40,705 bases of DNA. Origin: JBKQHQ01 sp052148715 (GTDB lineage Bacteria; Pseudomonadota; Alphaproteobacteria; Rhizobiales; Xanthobacteraceae). The notes beneath the pieces were generated by a model that saw only the letters and a list, made by a program, of their open reading frames with translations, had not been told where the DNA came from and ran no database searches. How positions within the stretch are numbered: the stretch's first letter is position 1; every line of letters starts with the position of its first letter. Of this stretch, positions 31,986 through 40,686 are shown in pieces. Location: contig JBKQHQ010000166.1 of assembly GCA_052148715.1 (NCBI GenBank), positions 1 through 40,705 of the forward strand, given 5' to 3'. The position numbers and the translations under genes were made by a program.

Positions 31986-33929
31986 TCAAAGAGGATGGAC
32001 GCGCCAGCGCAGCGACAGACGGGTGACAACGGCGCGCGCGGCGAGATGAACAATCGCCTCGGCATAGTCGATCCCGTCCTTCGCCGAGGGCTGCGCCAGG
32101 CGGATGAACTCTTCCGGCTTCACGACCGGCGCGTAGCTCGCCGTGCCACTGACCGCGGTCGATGCCCCGGATTGCCGCGGATCGAGAGTGCCGGCGACCC
32201 GTCCGGTGCTGACGAGGGTCTCGATCTGTTCGCCGAACAGCTTGGATCCCCACTCGTTGGTATTGGGGTCCGTGTTGCGCAGAAAAATCTTGGTCGCACA
32301 GTTGCCGAGCAAGTTGTCGACCGAGTGATCCTCTCCACTGCGCTTCAGCATCCCCGGCCGGTTTTGCGTGGCGATGATATTGGCATGATTGGAGCCGCGC
32401 GAGCGTTCGAAGAAGTCGGCGTCGCTGGTCTCCTTGTCAGTGGTAAAGAAGACCTGGAATTCGTCGCAAAAGAAGAAGCTCGGCCGCGGCTTGTGGCCGC
32501 GCATCAAAACTTGTCTGCCATACTCGACCTTCAGCAGCGTGCCGACCGTCTGCGCCATCGTCCGGCGCGTGGCGATCGGGAAATGCACATAGAGCACCTT
32601 GCCCTGATCGATGCAGTCGGCCAGCGACAACGTCGAGCGATTGGCCATCAGTTCGTCGAACGGCGGGTAGTTGAAGGGTGTCAGAATGTTCGACAGCGTC
32701 GCAACAATGCTGCCGAGCGTCTTCTCCGGCAGGGTCAGCCACACCTCTTCGAGATAGGCCAAAGCGGCGATGCGTGACCTCATCTCAACCGGCGACAGGC
32801 CGGTTCGCGCCTTCGCGGCGGCGATCGCCTCGCGCAGCGTCTTGTCGCTGCCCATCAGCGAAGTGAATTGCGGGATCGACGGAATCGTGCCCGGCGGGTT
32901 GACGATGCGCATCAGTGTCACGGCCGCTTGCAGGAAGCCCTTGGCTTGCTGGTTGAAGAACGCTCCCTCATCGTTGCCGGCCCCCTGCATCTCGAAGATC
33001 GCGCCGAACCGATTGGCGACTTCGAGAGCATCGTCCGGCGTGTCGAACGGATTCCAACGGAAGCTCGCCACATCATCGGGGTCGAAGACTAGAAGATCGC
33101 GCGCGCGGCCGACGCGCCGCATCAGCGTTGCGATCTTTTCCTTGAAATCTCCTTTAGGGTCGAGAATCAAACCGGCCGCCGGCAAGGATGACGCCGCGGT
33201 CGAGGCGATCAGTCCGTCGAGCAGGGCATTGAGCACGCAGACGGTCTTGCCGCTTCCCGGCTGCCCGAAGACCACGAGGTTCTTGTAGAAATCCGGCCAC
33301 TCCCAATCGAACCCGCCGGCCCGAAAGCGCTCGCTGCCGAGCACCGTCACCGGTTCTTCCGCCGCCAGGCGCCGATCGGTCTCGGCGTCGGCCGGGGTCC
33401 GGCGCGTGTAGCGCATCGTCTCGACCTGCTCGCGCAGCTGGTGGCGCAGGTTCAGCACCTGAAACAGCTGCCGACCGCGAAAGATCGGAACAACGATCAG
33501 AGCTATGAGACCGATAAACCAGCCCCACTGCCAGACCGATACGAAGGGCCGGAGCAAATCGAACGCAGGCCACGCGCTCAGCACATCGAGCGCGATAAAC
33601 CCGACCGTTGCCATGGCGATCGAGGCGAGAGGGCCGATCACGGCCATCACGTTCACGCGCAACAGCGTGAGTGTGTGGTGGATCGCGGCGCCGGCGCCCT
33701 CGTAATGCCAGGCGAAGCGCTTTGCGAGGTACTCGTCGAGCGGCTGCGTGAAGCTCCACAGCAGACAGATCGCAAACAAAAAAAATCCGGCCGTCATCGC
33801 AAGGCGGAGCAGGGATGCCGGCTCGGCATCCTTGGGCAGCAGCATAATGACCGCGAGAACACCAAGGCTGCTCAGGGCATTGCCCAGCAATTGGTTTCGC
33901 GCGGCTTGCATGGCGGCGTGCGCCCCCAT
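31986..33929 (-). CDS. Type IV coupling protein (TraG/TraD/VirD4-like)
   Basis: The 647-residue protein has N-terminal membrane segments at about 18-31, 40-58, 92-114 and 135-150, and a cytoplasmic ATPase with Walker A GQPGSGKT (222-229), DPKGDFKEKI, and Walker B FFFCDEFQVFF followed by SRGSNHANIIATQNRPGML. These are the hallmarks of the conjugative DNA pump that links relaxosome to mating channel. I chose the ATG at 33929 because GGAGG lies five bases upstream. Four membrane segments are more than the usual two. No VirB genes are present in the window, so the protein must dock on a channel encoded elsewhere. It diverges from the VWA gene and is followed by two tiny ORFs. Confidence 0.9.
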   Translation of the reverse strand: MGAHAAMQAARNQLLGNALSSLGVLAVIMLLPKDAEPASLLRLAMTAGFFLFAICLLWSFTQPLDEYLAKRFAWHYEGAGAAIHHTLTLLRVNVMAVIGPLASIAMATVGFIALDVLSAWPAFDLLRPFVSVWQWGWFIGLIALIVVPIFRGRQLFQVLNLRHQLREQVETMRYTRRTPADAETDRRLAAEEPVTVLGSERFRAGGFDWEWPDFYKNLVVFGQPGSGKTVCVLNALLDGLIASTAASSLPAAGLILDPKGDFKEKIATLMRRVGRARDLLVFDPDDVASFRWNPFDTPDDALEVANRFGAIFEMQGAGNDEGAFFNQQAKGFLQAAVTLMRIVNPPGTIPSIPQFTSLMGSDKTLREAIAAAKARTGLSPVEMRSRIAALAYLEEVWLTLPEKTLGSIVATLSNILTPFNYPPFDELMANRSTLSLADCIDQGKVLYVHFPIATRRTMAQTVGTLLKVEYGRQVLMRGHKPRPSFFFCDEFQVFFTTDKETSDADFFERSRGSNHANIIATQNRPGMLKRSGEDHSVDNLLGNCATKIFLRNTDPNTNEWGSKLFGEQIETLVSTGRVAGTLDPRQSGASTAVSGTASYAPVVKPEEFIRLAQPSAKDGIDYAEAIVHLAARAVVTRLSLRWRVHPL

Positions 33930-34047
33930 CACGTCCTCCCTTGCCGCGTCACGCACCCAAATTCCAGCCAGGCTGGCGAGGCCGACACTTTTCCCGATAA
34001 ACTCGATCGGCGAAAGAGCAATTGAGCGTCAGTAAAAAAATACCACT

Positions 34048-34938
34048 TTGACCGAAGAGCCCTACCAAATCCGCAAGACGGTCGTTGAGACCCGCAATCA
34101 GGCCGAGGCCCGCCCCAGGCCGCCGGCGGGGGCGCCGCCCTCCCTCAATCGCCGGCATCTGCTGTTCGGCGCTACTGTCACCGTTGCAGCAACCGCCGCC
34201 GGCGCTGCCTGGTGGCTCGGCAGCTCCGGCTTGCCGGAGCCAGCCGGCCAGGCGGTCGGGCCGGAATATCTCGCCGCTACGCTGAAGGTGAAACCGGCAC
34301 CCAGGCTGCCGATGCCGCCTGACCATGCGACCTGGTCGACATGTGTTGCAGCGTCCCCCATGAAGGGTCTCGCCGACCTCGATCTCGTGCTGGCGATCGA
34401 CACCACCGCCAGCATGGGCGGCGTCATCAACGACGTGAAGGCCAACGTCGCGCAGCTAATCGCCGCACTGCGCGCCGGCGGCGGCAGCGTGCGAGTAGGA
34501 ATCGTGGCCTACCGCGACACCCGCGACGACTATGTCGTGCGTTCCTTCTCCCTTACGACCCTCGACGCCGCCGGCACGGCCGCGCTCAACGGCTTTATCG
34601 CCGGACTGCGCGCGACTGGAGGCGGCGACTGGCCCGAGAAGCTCGATGCGGCGCTCGATGTCGCCACCGCCATGACCTGGCGTGGCGACGTTGCGTCCTC
34701 GATCGTCGTGCTCGCCGACGCGCCCGCTCACCCGCAAGACCAGGCGACCGCACTTGCCACAGCGGAAGCCTTCACGACGAAGATACCCGGCGCCCAGGTT
34801 TCGCTGATCGACACCGGATCGGGAGGGCATGCCTTCATGCAAGCCCTCCCCAGGCGTGGGGGTGGTCAGTATGTTACGTATGACGGCCATCTGCTCAACA
34901 GTCTGTTCCCCGCCATCACCGGCTGCCCAAGCCATTAG
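34048..34938 (+). CDS. Exported von Willebrand factor A protein with a Tat-like signal
   Basis: The 296-residue protein starts at a TTG without a clear ribosome site. A twin-arginine-like signal, NRRHLLF at 34-40, precedes a hydrophobic stretch to about 57, so it is exported or anchored by its N terminus. Residues 110-290 are a VWA domain with the MIDAS motif DTTAS at 118-122, a VAYRDTRDD segment and a late LADAPAH segment matching the other metal-contacting loops. VWA proteins often partner AAA+ ATPases of the MoxR or CbbX kind, and two AAA+ genes lie 3-5 kb away. The following secreted-protein gene begins 22 bp after its stop, so the two are an operon. Confidence 0.82.
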   Translation: MTEEPYQIRKTVVETRNQAEARPRPPAGAPPSLNRRHLLFGATVTVAATAAGAAWWLGSSGLPEPAGQAVGPEYLAATLKVKPAPRLPMPPDHATWSTCVAASPMKGLADLDLVLAIDTTASMGGVINDVKANVAQLIAALRAGGGSVRVGIVAYRDTRDDYVVRSFSLTTLDAAGTAALNGFIAGLRATGGGDWPEKLDAALDVATAMTWRGDVASSIVVLADAPAHPQDQATALATAEAFTTKIPGAQVSLIDTGSGGHAFMQALPRRGGGQYVTYDGHLLNSLFPAITGCPSH

Positions 34939-34960
34939 TCAGGCAGAGATTGGAAAAACC

Positions 34961-35605
34961 ATGCGACGGCTTCGACAACGACGATTTGGACAACTTGCAA
35001 CCTTCACGCTGCTTGCGCTGTTCACGCCGTCCCTCTCGGCTTCCGGACAGGGTGCGGCAGGGCAGGGCGCCGGTCCGTCATTCCAATCCGGCGGCCTCAA
35101 AGTGACAGTCGCGTCGCTCTCCGCGCAAGCCGGCAATCTCTCGCTCTCCCTGTTGATTGAGAACAAGACGCAGGAGAACTTGCTGGTTTCGGTGATTGGA
35201 CCGCCGCTCGGAACCAACGGAGGTAACGTGCTCGAGCCCGCGGCAATCGGTGGGATCTCTTATTGCATATACAACCCGCAAAACATTCAACGGCACCAGT
35301 TGGAGCACTCCTTCGAAATAAACGGATGCTTGAAAGGAGCAAAGCCACAGCTCACGCTCGACACCTTTACACTGATCGATGCAGGCAACGCCGTGCCGAT
35401 GAATATCGGCTTCTCGGGCTTCAATCCGGTCGACCGGGAGAAGGATTTCTCGTTCTCAATGAATGTTGCCGTGTTCAAGGAGAGCGACGCCAACTCCGCC
35501 GCTGATTCCGACACCCTCGCTGGAAAGTCGAAAGAGCAGAAGCTGCCGAAGTCCCTTCGCTACATAAGCGTCGGGATACCCTCCCTTCCGTTGAGCCACA
35601 AATAG
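34961..35605 (+). CDS. Secreted hypothetical protein
   Basis: The 214-residue protein starts MRRLRQRRFGQLATFTLLALFTPSLSASGQG, a good Sec-type signal peptide with cleavage likely near residue 27. The mature part is beta-strand rich (LKVTVASLSAQAGNLSLSLLIENKTQENLLVSVIG), perhaps an immunoglobulin-like fold, with two Cys (SYCIYN and NGCLKG) that could form a disulfide. No family is recognised. It is 22 bp after the VWA gene and should act with it in the periplasm or outside the cell. Confidence 0.75.
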   Translation: MRRLRQRRFGQLATFTLLALFTPSLSASGQGAAGQGAGPSFQSGGLKVTVASLSAQAGNLSLSLLIENKTQENLLVSVIGPPLGTNGGNVLEPAAIGGISYCIYNPQNIQRHQLEHSFEINGCLKGAKPQLTLDTFTLIDAGNAVPMNIGFSGFNPVDREKDFSFSMNVAVFKESDANSAADSDTLAGKSKEQKLPKSLRYISVGIPSLPLSHK

Positions 35606-35958
35606 ACCTGCCAATAGGGCAGGGGACGGCCGGCCGCGCCGCCTGGTGAGCCTTCGCCGCTTGCGTGACAGTCGTGTCTGATTTCGGATTTTCCCGTGCC
35701 GCTCGCTATGGCTAGCGGTTCGTACCCCGGATTTTTCGGCCACAGCGCGCGATCACAAAACCGTGAGCACATTGACCGGGGCCGGAACGCTCCCCATGTC
35801 TAAAGAAGCGCCATCAGTGGCGGAGACTCGGCGGGTATCTTGAAGCTAAATTTGAGGCCGAGCCGAAAGCCATAGTAATCCAAAGCCCGAAGCGAAAAGA
35901 GGCCGCCTTTTTGGGCGGCCTCTTTCATTCAGAAACCATCTTAGACGGGGAGACGATC
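35606..35958 (+). promoter_or_regulatory. Intergenic region, terminator and leader of a small gene
   Basis: Most of this 353-bp gap shows no gene. It ends in a strong hairpin at 35897-35931 and a ribosome site GGGGAG before the ATG at 35959. A promoter-like TTGACC lies at about 35774, but no matching -10 is convincing. Confidence 0.4.
35897..35931. terminator. Strong bidirectional hairpin terminator
   Basis: AAAGAGGCCGCC and GGCGGCCTCTTT are perfect 12-bp arms with a TTTTTG-like loop. The A/T ends allow termination in both directions. It may end the VWA operon, though it lies only 28 bp before a small plus-strand gene. Confidence 0.75.
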
Positions 35959-36117
35959 ATGACTTCGAAACACGTGAAGGGTTCCCACAAAACTGTCACC
36001 ACAAAGTCGGGCGGGGCAAAAACCATTCACACTCTACCGCACCAACGAGACACCGGCGGCACGAAAGCTAATTTTAATAAGGGCCAACTGAAAAACTCTC
36101 CCACACGCCTCAAGTAA
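35959..36117 (+). CDS. Small basic hypothetical protein
   Basis: The 52-residue protein MTSKHVKGSHKTVTTKSGGAKTIHT... is Lys-, Thr- and Gly-rich, with pI expected to be high. GGGGAG precedes the ATG by about six bases. No family is recognised; it may bind nucleic acid. It lies just after a strong hairpin and converges with the gene ending at 36183. Confidence 0.55.
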   Translation: MTSKHVKGSHKTVTTKSGGAKTIHTLPHQRDTGGTKANFNKGQLKNSPTRLK

Positions 36118-36182
36118 GCGAAGCGTCGGCGACGACACGATTGACGCGTGTCGGAGCATTGTTCCGCGCGGCCAATTGGCGG

Positions 36183-37889
36183 CTATTTCCTGGTCCGTCC
36201 CTCGAACATTTTGGCAATGGCCGACACCGATGCACGCAGAGCAGCGGTCTTCGCTCCGTCGCGGTCTTGCGCACTGACGGACTGCTGGACGCTATCTGCA
36301 AACAGCGAAGAGTCGTCGGCGCACCACACCGCGTTCACAGTCAACTGAGCCGTGACCTTCCAGGACAGGGATACTCCGCTTGTGTCCATCACCGGATCGT
36401 CCACCCGCTCGATGTACACATCGCTCAGCAGAGCCGCATCATTGCGGCTGGTCACGATCTGAAAGCCATCGCTGCGCAGGCTGGCCCGCAGAGCTTCGGC
36501 AACCGCCCGGTCAAGCTCGCCTTGCCGCGAGGAGAAGACGAAGATCGCGATCTGACCCTTGGTTTGCGCGGTCAGGCCAAGCTCGGGGCCACGGATGATC
36601 GCCTCCGCGCGCGATAACGTGTCCCAGGCCGCCTTGTGCCGGTCCTGAAACCGCTTCTGATCGAACGGCGTGATCGCCTGCCGGGGGGCAAGAGCACCGC
36701 GATCGATCGTCCCGTTGCGTTGCCGCCATTTGTCGGCGGCGGCAATCAAGGCGTCGAGACGATCATTGCTGGTCGCGACGGCGAGTGCCGCCGCGGCGCC
36801 TTTAGCGAGCAAGGCCCGCCGCGGCCCCGTCAGTTCAGCCGCCGGCGCGTCCTTCACCAACTGATAGACGGCGGCAACAGCCTCGTCGCCCTCCGGTGTT
36901 TCGCCCTGGGCCAGGATATTCACGCGGTCATGCAGCAGCGCCCAGGAAAGCGTTTTGACGGCGGTCCGCGCCTTCGCGAGCGCGTCCTTCTGCTCCGGCG
37001 TTGCGACCGCCTCATCGAACGAGGTGACCGCCGCCGTCGCCGCGACCAGTCGCTGCGCCATTTCCTGGGTTTGCCCGGCCTGCATCGCCGCCAGTAGCGG
37101 AGCGAGCTTCGCAAGCCGGGTGCGGCTCGCATTCAAGGTTGCGAGCGCCCGGTTGCTGGCATCGAGCGAAGCGCGTTGCCCCGGGGTCAGCCGGCCGCGA
37201 TCAAAATCGGTCAGCTGTTTCATCGCATCGGCGAGCCGCAGATAAACCGCTCCCGACTGATCGCCCGCCAACGCTTCCGTCACCGCGACCAATGCCGCGA
37301 TATGCGCATCGCTCGAGGCAACCACGCCAGCGAATTCCTTCCCTTTCACCAGAAGCCCCGCTTCGCCAACGTAGCGGGACCGCGATCGATCGAAGCCGTC
37401 GAGCAGGGCCGTCGCCTCAGCGGCTGCCTTGATGGTGGCGGGCGACGGACTGGTCTCTGCTGCCGCAATGGCCGTCTCGAAACTCGCAAAATGCTTGTCA
37501 CTGACGGCGACATCGCTGCGGCAGCGATCGCCCGCCGTGAGGGCGGAGATCCGCCCCTTGCTCGAGGCCCGCACATTGCGCCCGCGGGCCCTGTCCTCGT
37601 CAGTCAAGCGGCCGAGGGCCGCAACCATTTTCTCGCAGCGCTCGCCGACACCGGCGATCTTCATCGCCTCATCGTAGGCAGCCTCATAATCGGCAAGGCG
37701 CAGGTCGCTCGCCGGGTCAGACGGTAACGCCGGCGGCGCTGTTGCTGATCCCGACACCGGCGCCGAGGGCCCGTTCAATAGATACGCCACGGACAGAATC
37801 GTGAAGAGGCCGGCCGCCATGACCGTGCCTTTCCACGCCGGCGCATTCCGCCACAGCCGGACTGCAGTGCCGACGAGCTCGCCTACCAT
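36183..37889 (-). CDS. Membrane-anchored protein with internal repeats
   Basis: The 568-residue protein has one N-terminal transmembrane helix (about 21-39), then a large, presumably periplasmic or cytosolic, helical region. About five diverged repeats of roughly 65 residues recur, each with an LxxFDxxRxTPxQ-like unit: LTDFDRGRLTPGQRASL, VTSFDEAVATPEQKDAL, LDGFDRSRSRYVGEA, ITPFDQKRFQDRHKAA, LGRLTDEDRARGRN. The last 120 residues are a separate alpha/beta domain (IAIFVFSSRQGELDRAVAEALRASLRSDGFQIV...), perhaps of LPP20/FlgT-like type, tentatively. The start overlaps the AAA gene stop by 7 bp, so production is coupled to the two ATPases. It is likely their substrate or partner. Family not known to me. 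Confidence 0.8.
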   Translation of the reverse strand: MVGELVGTAVRLWRNAPAWKGTVMAAGLFTILSVAYLLNGPSAPVSGSATAPPALPSDPASDLRLADYEAAYDEAMKIAGVGERCEKMVAALGRLTDEDRARGRNVRASSKGRISALTAGDRCRSDVAVSDKHFASFETAIAAAETSPSPATIKAAAEATALLDGFDRSRSRYVGEAGLLVKGKEFAGVVASSDAHIAALVAVTEALAGDQSGAVYLRLADAMKQLTDFDRGRLTPGQRASLDASNRALATLNASRTRLAKLAPLLAAMQAGQTQEMAQRLVAATAAVTSFDEAVATPEQKDALAKARTAVKTLSWALLHDRVNILAQGETPEGDEAVAAVYQLVKDAPAAELTGPRRALLAKGAAAALAVATSNDRLDALIAAADKWRQRNGTIDRGALAPRQAITPFDQKRFQDRHKAAWDTLSRAEAIIRGPELGLTAQTKGQIAIFVFSSRQGELDRAVAEALRASLRSDGFQIVTSRNDAALLSDVYIERVDDPVMDTSGVSLSWKVTAQLTVNAVWCADDSSLFADSVQQSVSAQDRDGAKTAALRASVSAIAKMFEGRTRK

Positions 37890-38776
37890 CCCGCCACGGC
37901 CCGGATGTCGTCCGCCGTGATCGTCAGCAACTGCTCGTTCGTCATCGTTTCGAAATCGGGGGTTTCGGCGATGCGGTATGCTTGCGCAGGCAGGATGCGC
38001 TCGAAGAAGGTGCGGATATCGCGCGCGTTGCCAAAATCCTCCCGCTTGGGATCGAGGCTGCGGATGTATTTCTCCGCCTCCCGCTCGGCCTCCGGATCGA
38101 GCAGATATTTCCCTTCCTTAGTCATGAATTTGAAGATCGCGATCAGCTCGTCATGATTATAGGAATGAAAACTGAACTCGCGGGTGAAGCGTGAGCGCAG
38201 CCCCGGATTGTTCTCCAGGAAGCGTCGCATCGGACCCGGATAGCCGGCCGCGATCACAACCAGGCGCTCGCGATAATCCTCCATCATCTTTAACAGCGTC
38301 TGGATCGCCTCGTTGCCATAGAGATCGCTGCTGGCAAGGTCGCCGGTGCCGCCGGCGAGGGCATAGGCTTCATCGATGAACAGCACGCCGTCGAGCGCAT
38401 CCTTGACCGCTTCCCGCACCAGCTGGCCGGCGGCACCGAGGTGGGCGCCGGTCAGCTTCGACCGATCGACCTCCACGCAGTGGCCCTTGCGCAGCAGGCC
38501 GATCGCCTTGAACAAGTCGCCGATCTTGCGCGCCATGATCGTCTTGCCGGTCCCCGGCGGGCCGACGAAGATCAGATGCAGACTGATCCTTTCCATCGGG
38601 ATGTCACGCTCGCGCCGCAGGATAACCAGGCGGCCGAGCGCGATCAGCTGGTTCAGCTCATTCTTGACGTTGTCCATGCCGATGAGAGCCGCAATCTCCT
38701 TGAGCACCTTGCCGAACGCGTCATCGTCGCTGCGCTTGTTGACGGGGAGGCGGGAATTGGTCGGGATCATGGTCAT
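37883..38776 (-). CDS. CbbX/SpoVK-like AAA+ ATPase
   Basis: The 297-residue protein matches the CbbX/CfxQ group in length and order: LIGMDNVKNELNQLI, Walker A GPPGTGKT (72-79), Walker B VLFIDEAYAL (131-140), then LLKMMEDYRERLVVIAAGYPGPMRRFLENNPGLRSRF with sensor 1 and arginine-finger region. True CbbX reactivates Rubisco, but no cbb genes are near. Related ATPases serve in sporulation and in type VII secretion (EccA), remodelling proteins. Here it sits between a membrane AAA+ and a membrane-anchored repeat protein, all in one operon, so it probably works on that membrane complex. M1 or M3 may be the real start. Confidence 0.9.
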   Translation of the reverse strand: MTMIPTNSRLPVNKRSDDDAFGKVLKEIAALIGMDNVKNELNQLIALGRLVILRRERDIPMERISLHLIFVGPPGTGKTIMARKIGDLFKAIGLLRKGHCVEVDRSKLTGAHLGAAGQLVREAVKDALDGVLFIDEAYALAGGTGDLASSDLYGNEAIQTLLKMMEDYRERLVVIAAGYPGPMRRFLENNPGLRSRFTREFSFHSYNHDELIAIFKFMTKEGKYLLDPEAEREAEKYIRSLDPKREDFGNARDIRTFFERILPAQAYRIAETPDFETMTNEQLLTITADDIRAVAGW

Positions 38777-38799
38777 CGACGGTCCTCGCGGGTCTCGGC

Positions 38800-39945
38800 C
38801 TATAGTGACGGGCTCGCGTTTCGCACGTCCTGGGCGGTTACGATAGATGGCGCTTCCGGCGACACGGGCTCCCCGTGCATCCGGAGGCCGTGGCTGTGCA
38901 GCACATCGTCGACCAGGCGCCGGATCGCATAGGCATTATCGAATTCGTCGCCGCCCTGCGTGCGCCGTTCCTCGATCTGGATTGCCACGGCCCGATCCGC
39001 GCCGTCCGCCAGCTGCAGCCCCTTCGCTGTCAGCAACCGCCCGAAAATCTCCTGCAGCACCACAGTGCTCAGCGGTGGGAAATCGATCCGCCGCACATTG
39101 AGCTGCCCCAGCCACCGGTTCGCAGGATCGAGACGGCTGATCGCGGCGCCCGATCCGGTGCCGATGACGAACAGCCGGCCCGGATAACGGCGCGCCACGG
39201 CCAGCAGGCGATTGCCGACCTCAGCCGCGGCCTGCCCGCCCGAGGCGGCCGCGAGCCAATCGAGATCATCGATCACAAGCGTGCCATCAAGTGCCGCCTG
39301 AATGCGATCGCTGACCGCCCTCAGCCCTTCGTCCGACGGGCCGTAACTGCCGCCAAGGCCGTGCAGCTCGGTCGGGCTTATCGCAATAATCCGGTCCCTG
39401 CCGCGCGCGCCCGCCCGGTGCAGCTTGGCCGCAAGCGCGAGCGCGACCGAGGATTTGCCGGTGCCGCGAGGGCCAACAAGCAGAACGAACGTCGCCGGCG
39501 CGACGGGGCTAATCCCACCGGCGCGCGTCGCCACCAGATCGTCAATCTCCGCGAAGACGCCATCGAGGCCGACGAAACGCGATAGGTCCACAACGACGGG
39601 CGGGGCAGGGGACGCCGGTCGCTCGCGGACTTCAGCAGGCTGCGAAGGTTCCCGGGCCGATGCCGTCGCCGACGCCGCGACCGGCAGCGCCACGGCGAAG
39701 CGTGGCGCGAAAGCTTCCAGGATGCGGGCGGCCCAGGGATAGCGATCGACCCACGGCAGCCGACCACTAGCGTGCACGAGGCCGATGCCAACCACGCACC
39801 ACAGCAGGAGAGCCACCAGCACGGAGATTCCACCCAGCCAACGCATCAGCGCGATCGCCGCCACAACGGCGAGGAATATTCCCGCGAGACGGAGCGGAAA
39901 CGGCAGCGACTGCAATTGGCGGATAATCCCCGACGACGCTGCCAT
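38800..39945 (-). CDS. Membrane-anchored AAA+ ATPase
   Basis: The 381-residue protein has two N-terminal membrane helices (about 19-36 and 40-58), a proline-rich linker, and an AAA+ module: Walker A GPRGTGKS (158-165), Walker B LVIDDLDW (223-230), and a sensor region in FVIGTGSGAAISRLDP. The linker region includes FVGLDGVFAEIDDLV, as in AAA+ proteins of the ORC/Cdc6-like style. GGGAGA lies seven bases before the ATG; the longer frame to 39978 was rejected. It is first in the three-gene operon, with 23 bp to the CbbX-like gene. Together they look like a membrane machine with unknown output. Confidence 0.85.
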   Translation of the reverse strand: MAASSGIIRQLQSLPFPLRLAGIFLAVVAAIALMRWLGGISVLVALLLWCVVGIGLVHASGRLPWVDRYPWAARILEAFAPRFAVALPVAASATASAREPSQPAEVRERPASPAPPVVVDLSRFVGLDGVFAEIDDLVATRAGGISPVAPATFVLLVGPRGTGKSSVALALAAKLHRAGARGRDRIIAISPTELHGLGGSYGPSDEGLRAVSDRIQAALDGTLVIDDLDWLAAASGGQAAAEVGNRLLAVARRYPGRLFVIGTGSGAAISRLDPANRWLGQLNVRRIDFPPLSTVVLQEIFGRLLTAKGLQLADGADRAVAIQIEERRTQGGDEFDNAYAIRRLVDDVLHSHGLRMHGEPVSPEAPSIVTAQDVRNASPSL

Positions 39946-40319
39946 GCTCGTTTCTCCCGCCGTGCCGGCTTCCCGCATGCCGGTCCATGGTTGCTTCGTT
40001 TCTAGATTAACCAGCGGTCCTGTGGCTGTCTGCCCTCCGTGGCTTCTGCTTGGCGTGTCCCTGAAGGGCCGGGCTTTCGTGAACGGAACCGCACGAGCGT
40101 TTCCGCCTTCGGCTTCAATCCCTCACGCAAAAAGACTTAGGGGCGAGCCCCTCGGCGCGGTGCGAGCACAATCAGCGGGGCCGAGGCTCGCTCGCTTCGC
40201 TCCCTGCGCCCGCACCAAGACCCCGCAGATTCTGCTTGCACCTTGCACACCCCCGTCTCGGCGACGGCCAGGGTTGCATCAGCCGATGCAACCAAGGCCA
40301 ACCAGAAAGGGGAAACATC
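39946..40319 (+). promoter_or_regulatory. Structured leader of the DUF6876-like gene
   Basis: No gene is seen. The region contains the GTTTC...GGCTTCAATCCC...CGCAA block (40099-40133), an AGGGGC / GCCCCT hairpin followed by TCGGCGCGG (40139-40160), a CCCGCAGATTCTGCTTGCACC block (about 40223-40243), and the perfect hairpin GGTTGCATC / GATGCAACC with loop AGCC (40272-40293), then AAAGGGG before the ATG. It mirrors the leaders at 5501-5935 and 25869-26361. It must also hold the promoter of the AAA operon on the other strand. Confidence 0.55.
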
Positions 40320-40685
40320 ATGGACACGAAAAAACTCGCCGCGGCGGACTTGCTGCAGTTCACCGGGACTGAAAATTGGTGCCGGCACGGCCTCGTGCGG
40401 GACGTGCTGTTCACGGACGGAGCCAAGTATGTCGCCGACCAGGCCGGAGCCTATTGGCTTCTCGACGAGATCGCCTTCGCGCAGCGCGGCGAGAAGAGCG
40501 TTGCCCGTGAGGAATTCCAGTTTTGGAAGCTGCAGGTCAATCCCGACCACACGGCCACGCTCACCTGTGAGGACGGGAACGGCAAGGCGGTCTATTGTAA
40601 GGCGATCGAGTACACGGATTTTCCGCTGCCGGAGATCGCGCTGTATTTCACCAACAGCGTCATTCTGTTGCCGAGCGAATACTGA
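40320..40685 (+). CDS. DUF6876-like plasmid protein
   Basis: The 121-residue protein contains FTGTENWCRHGLVRDVLFTDGAKYVADQAGAYWLLDEIAFAQR... and VNPDHTATLTCEDGNGKAVYCKAIEYTDFPLPEIALYFTNSVILLPSEY. This pattern is a small family I know from many bacterial mobile elements as DUF6876, with no known function. I chose the ATG at 40320 because AAAGGGG sits about eight bases upstream. Two bases after the stop begins the hairpin that continues across the window ends. It carries the shared leader of the ParB-like and DUF736 genes, so the three are probably expressed under the same conditions, for example just after transfer. Confidence 0.82.
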   Translation: MDTKKLAAADLLQFTGTENWCRHGLVRDVLFTDGAKYVADQAGAYWLLDEIAFAQRGEKSVAREEFQFWKLQVNPDHTATLTCEDGNGKAVYCKAIEYTDFPLPEIALYFTNSVILLPSEY

Positions 40686-40686
40686 T

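Noticed and set aside
31995..32777. 260-codon plus-strand frame
   Set aside because: Antisense shadow of the coupling protein.
37883..38776. Rubisco activase CbbX
   Set aside because: The ATPase is CbbX-like, but no Rubisco or Calvin-cycle genes are near and it is embedded in a membrane-protein operon.
38875..39585. 236-codon plus-strand frame
   Set aside because: Antisense shadow of the membrane AAA+ gene, whose Walker motifs are intact.
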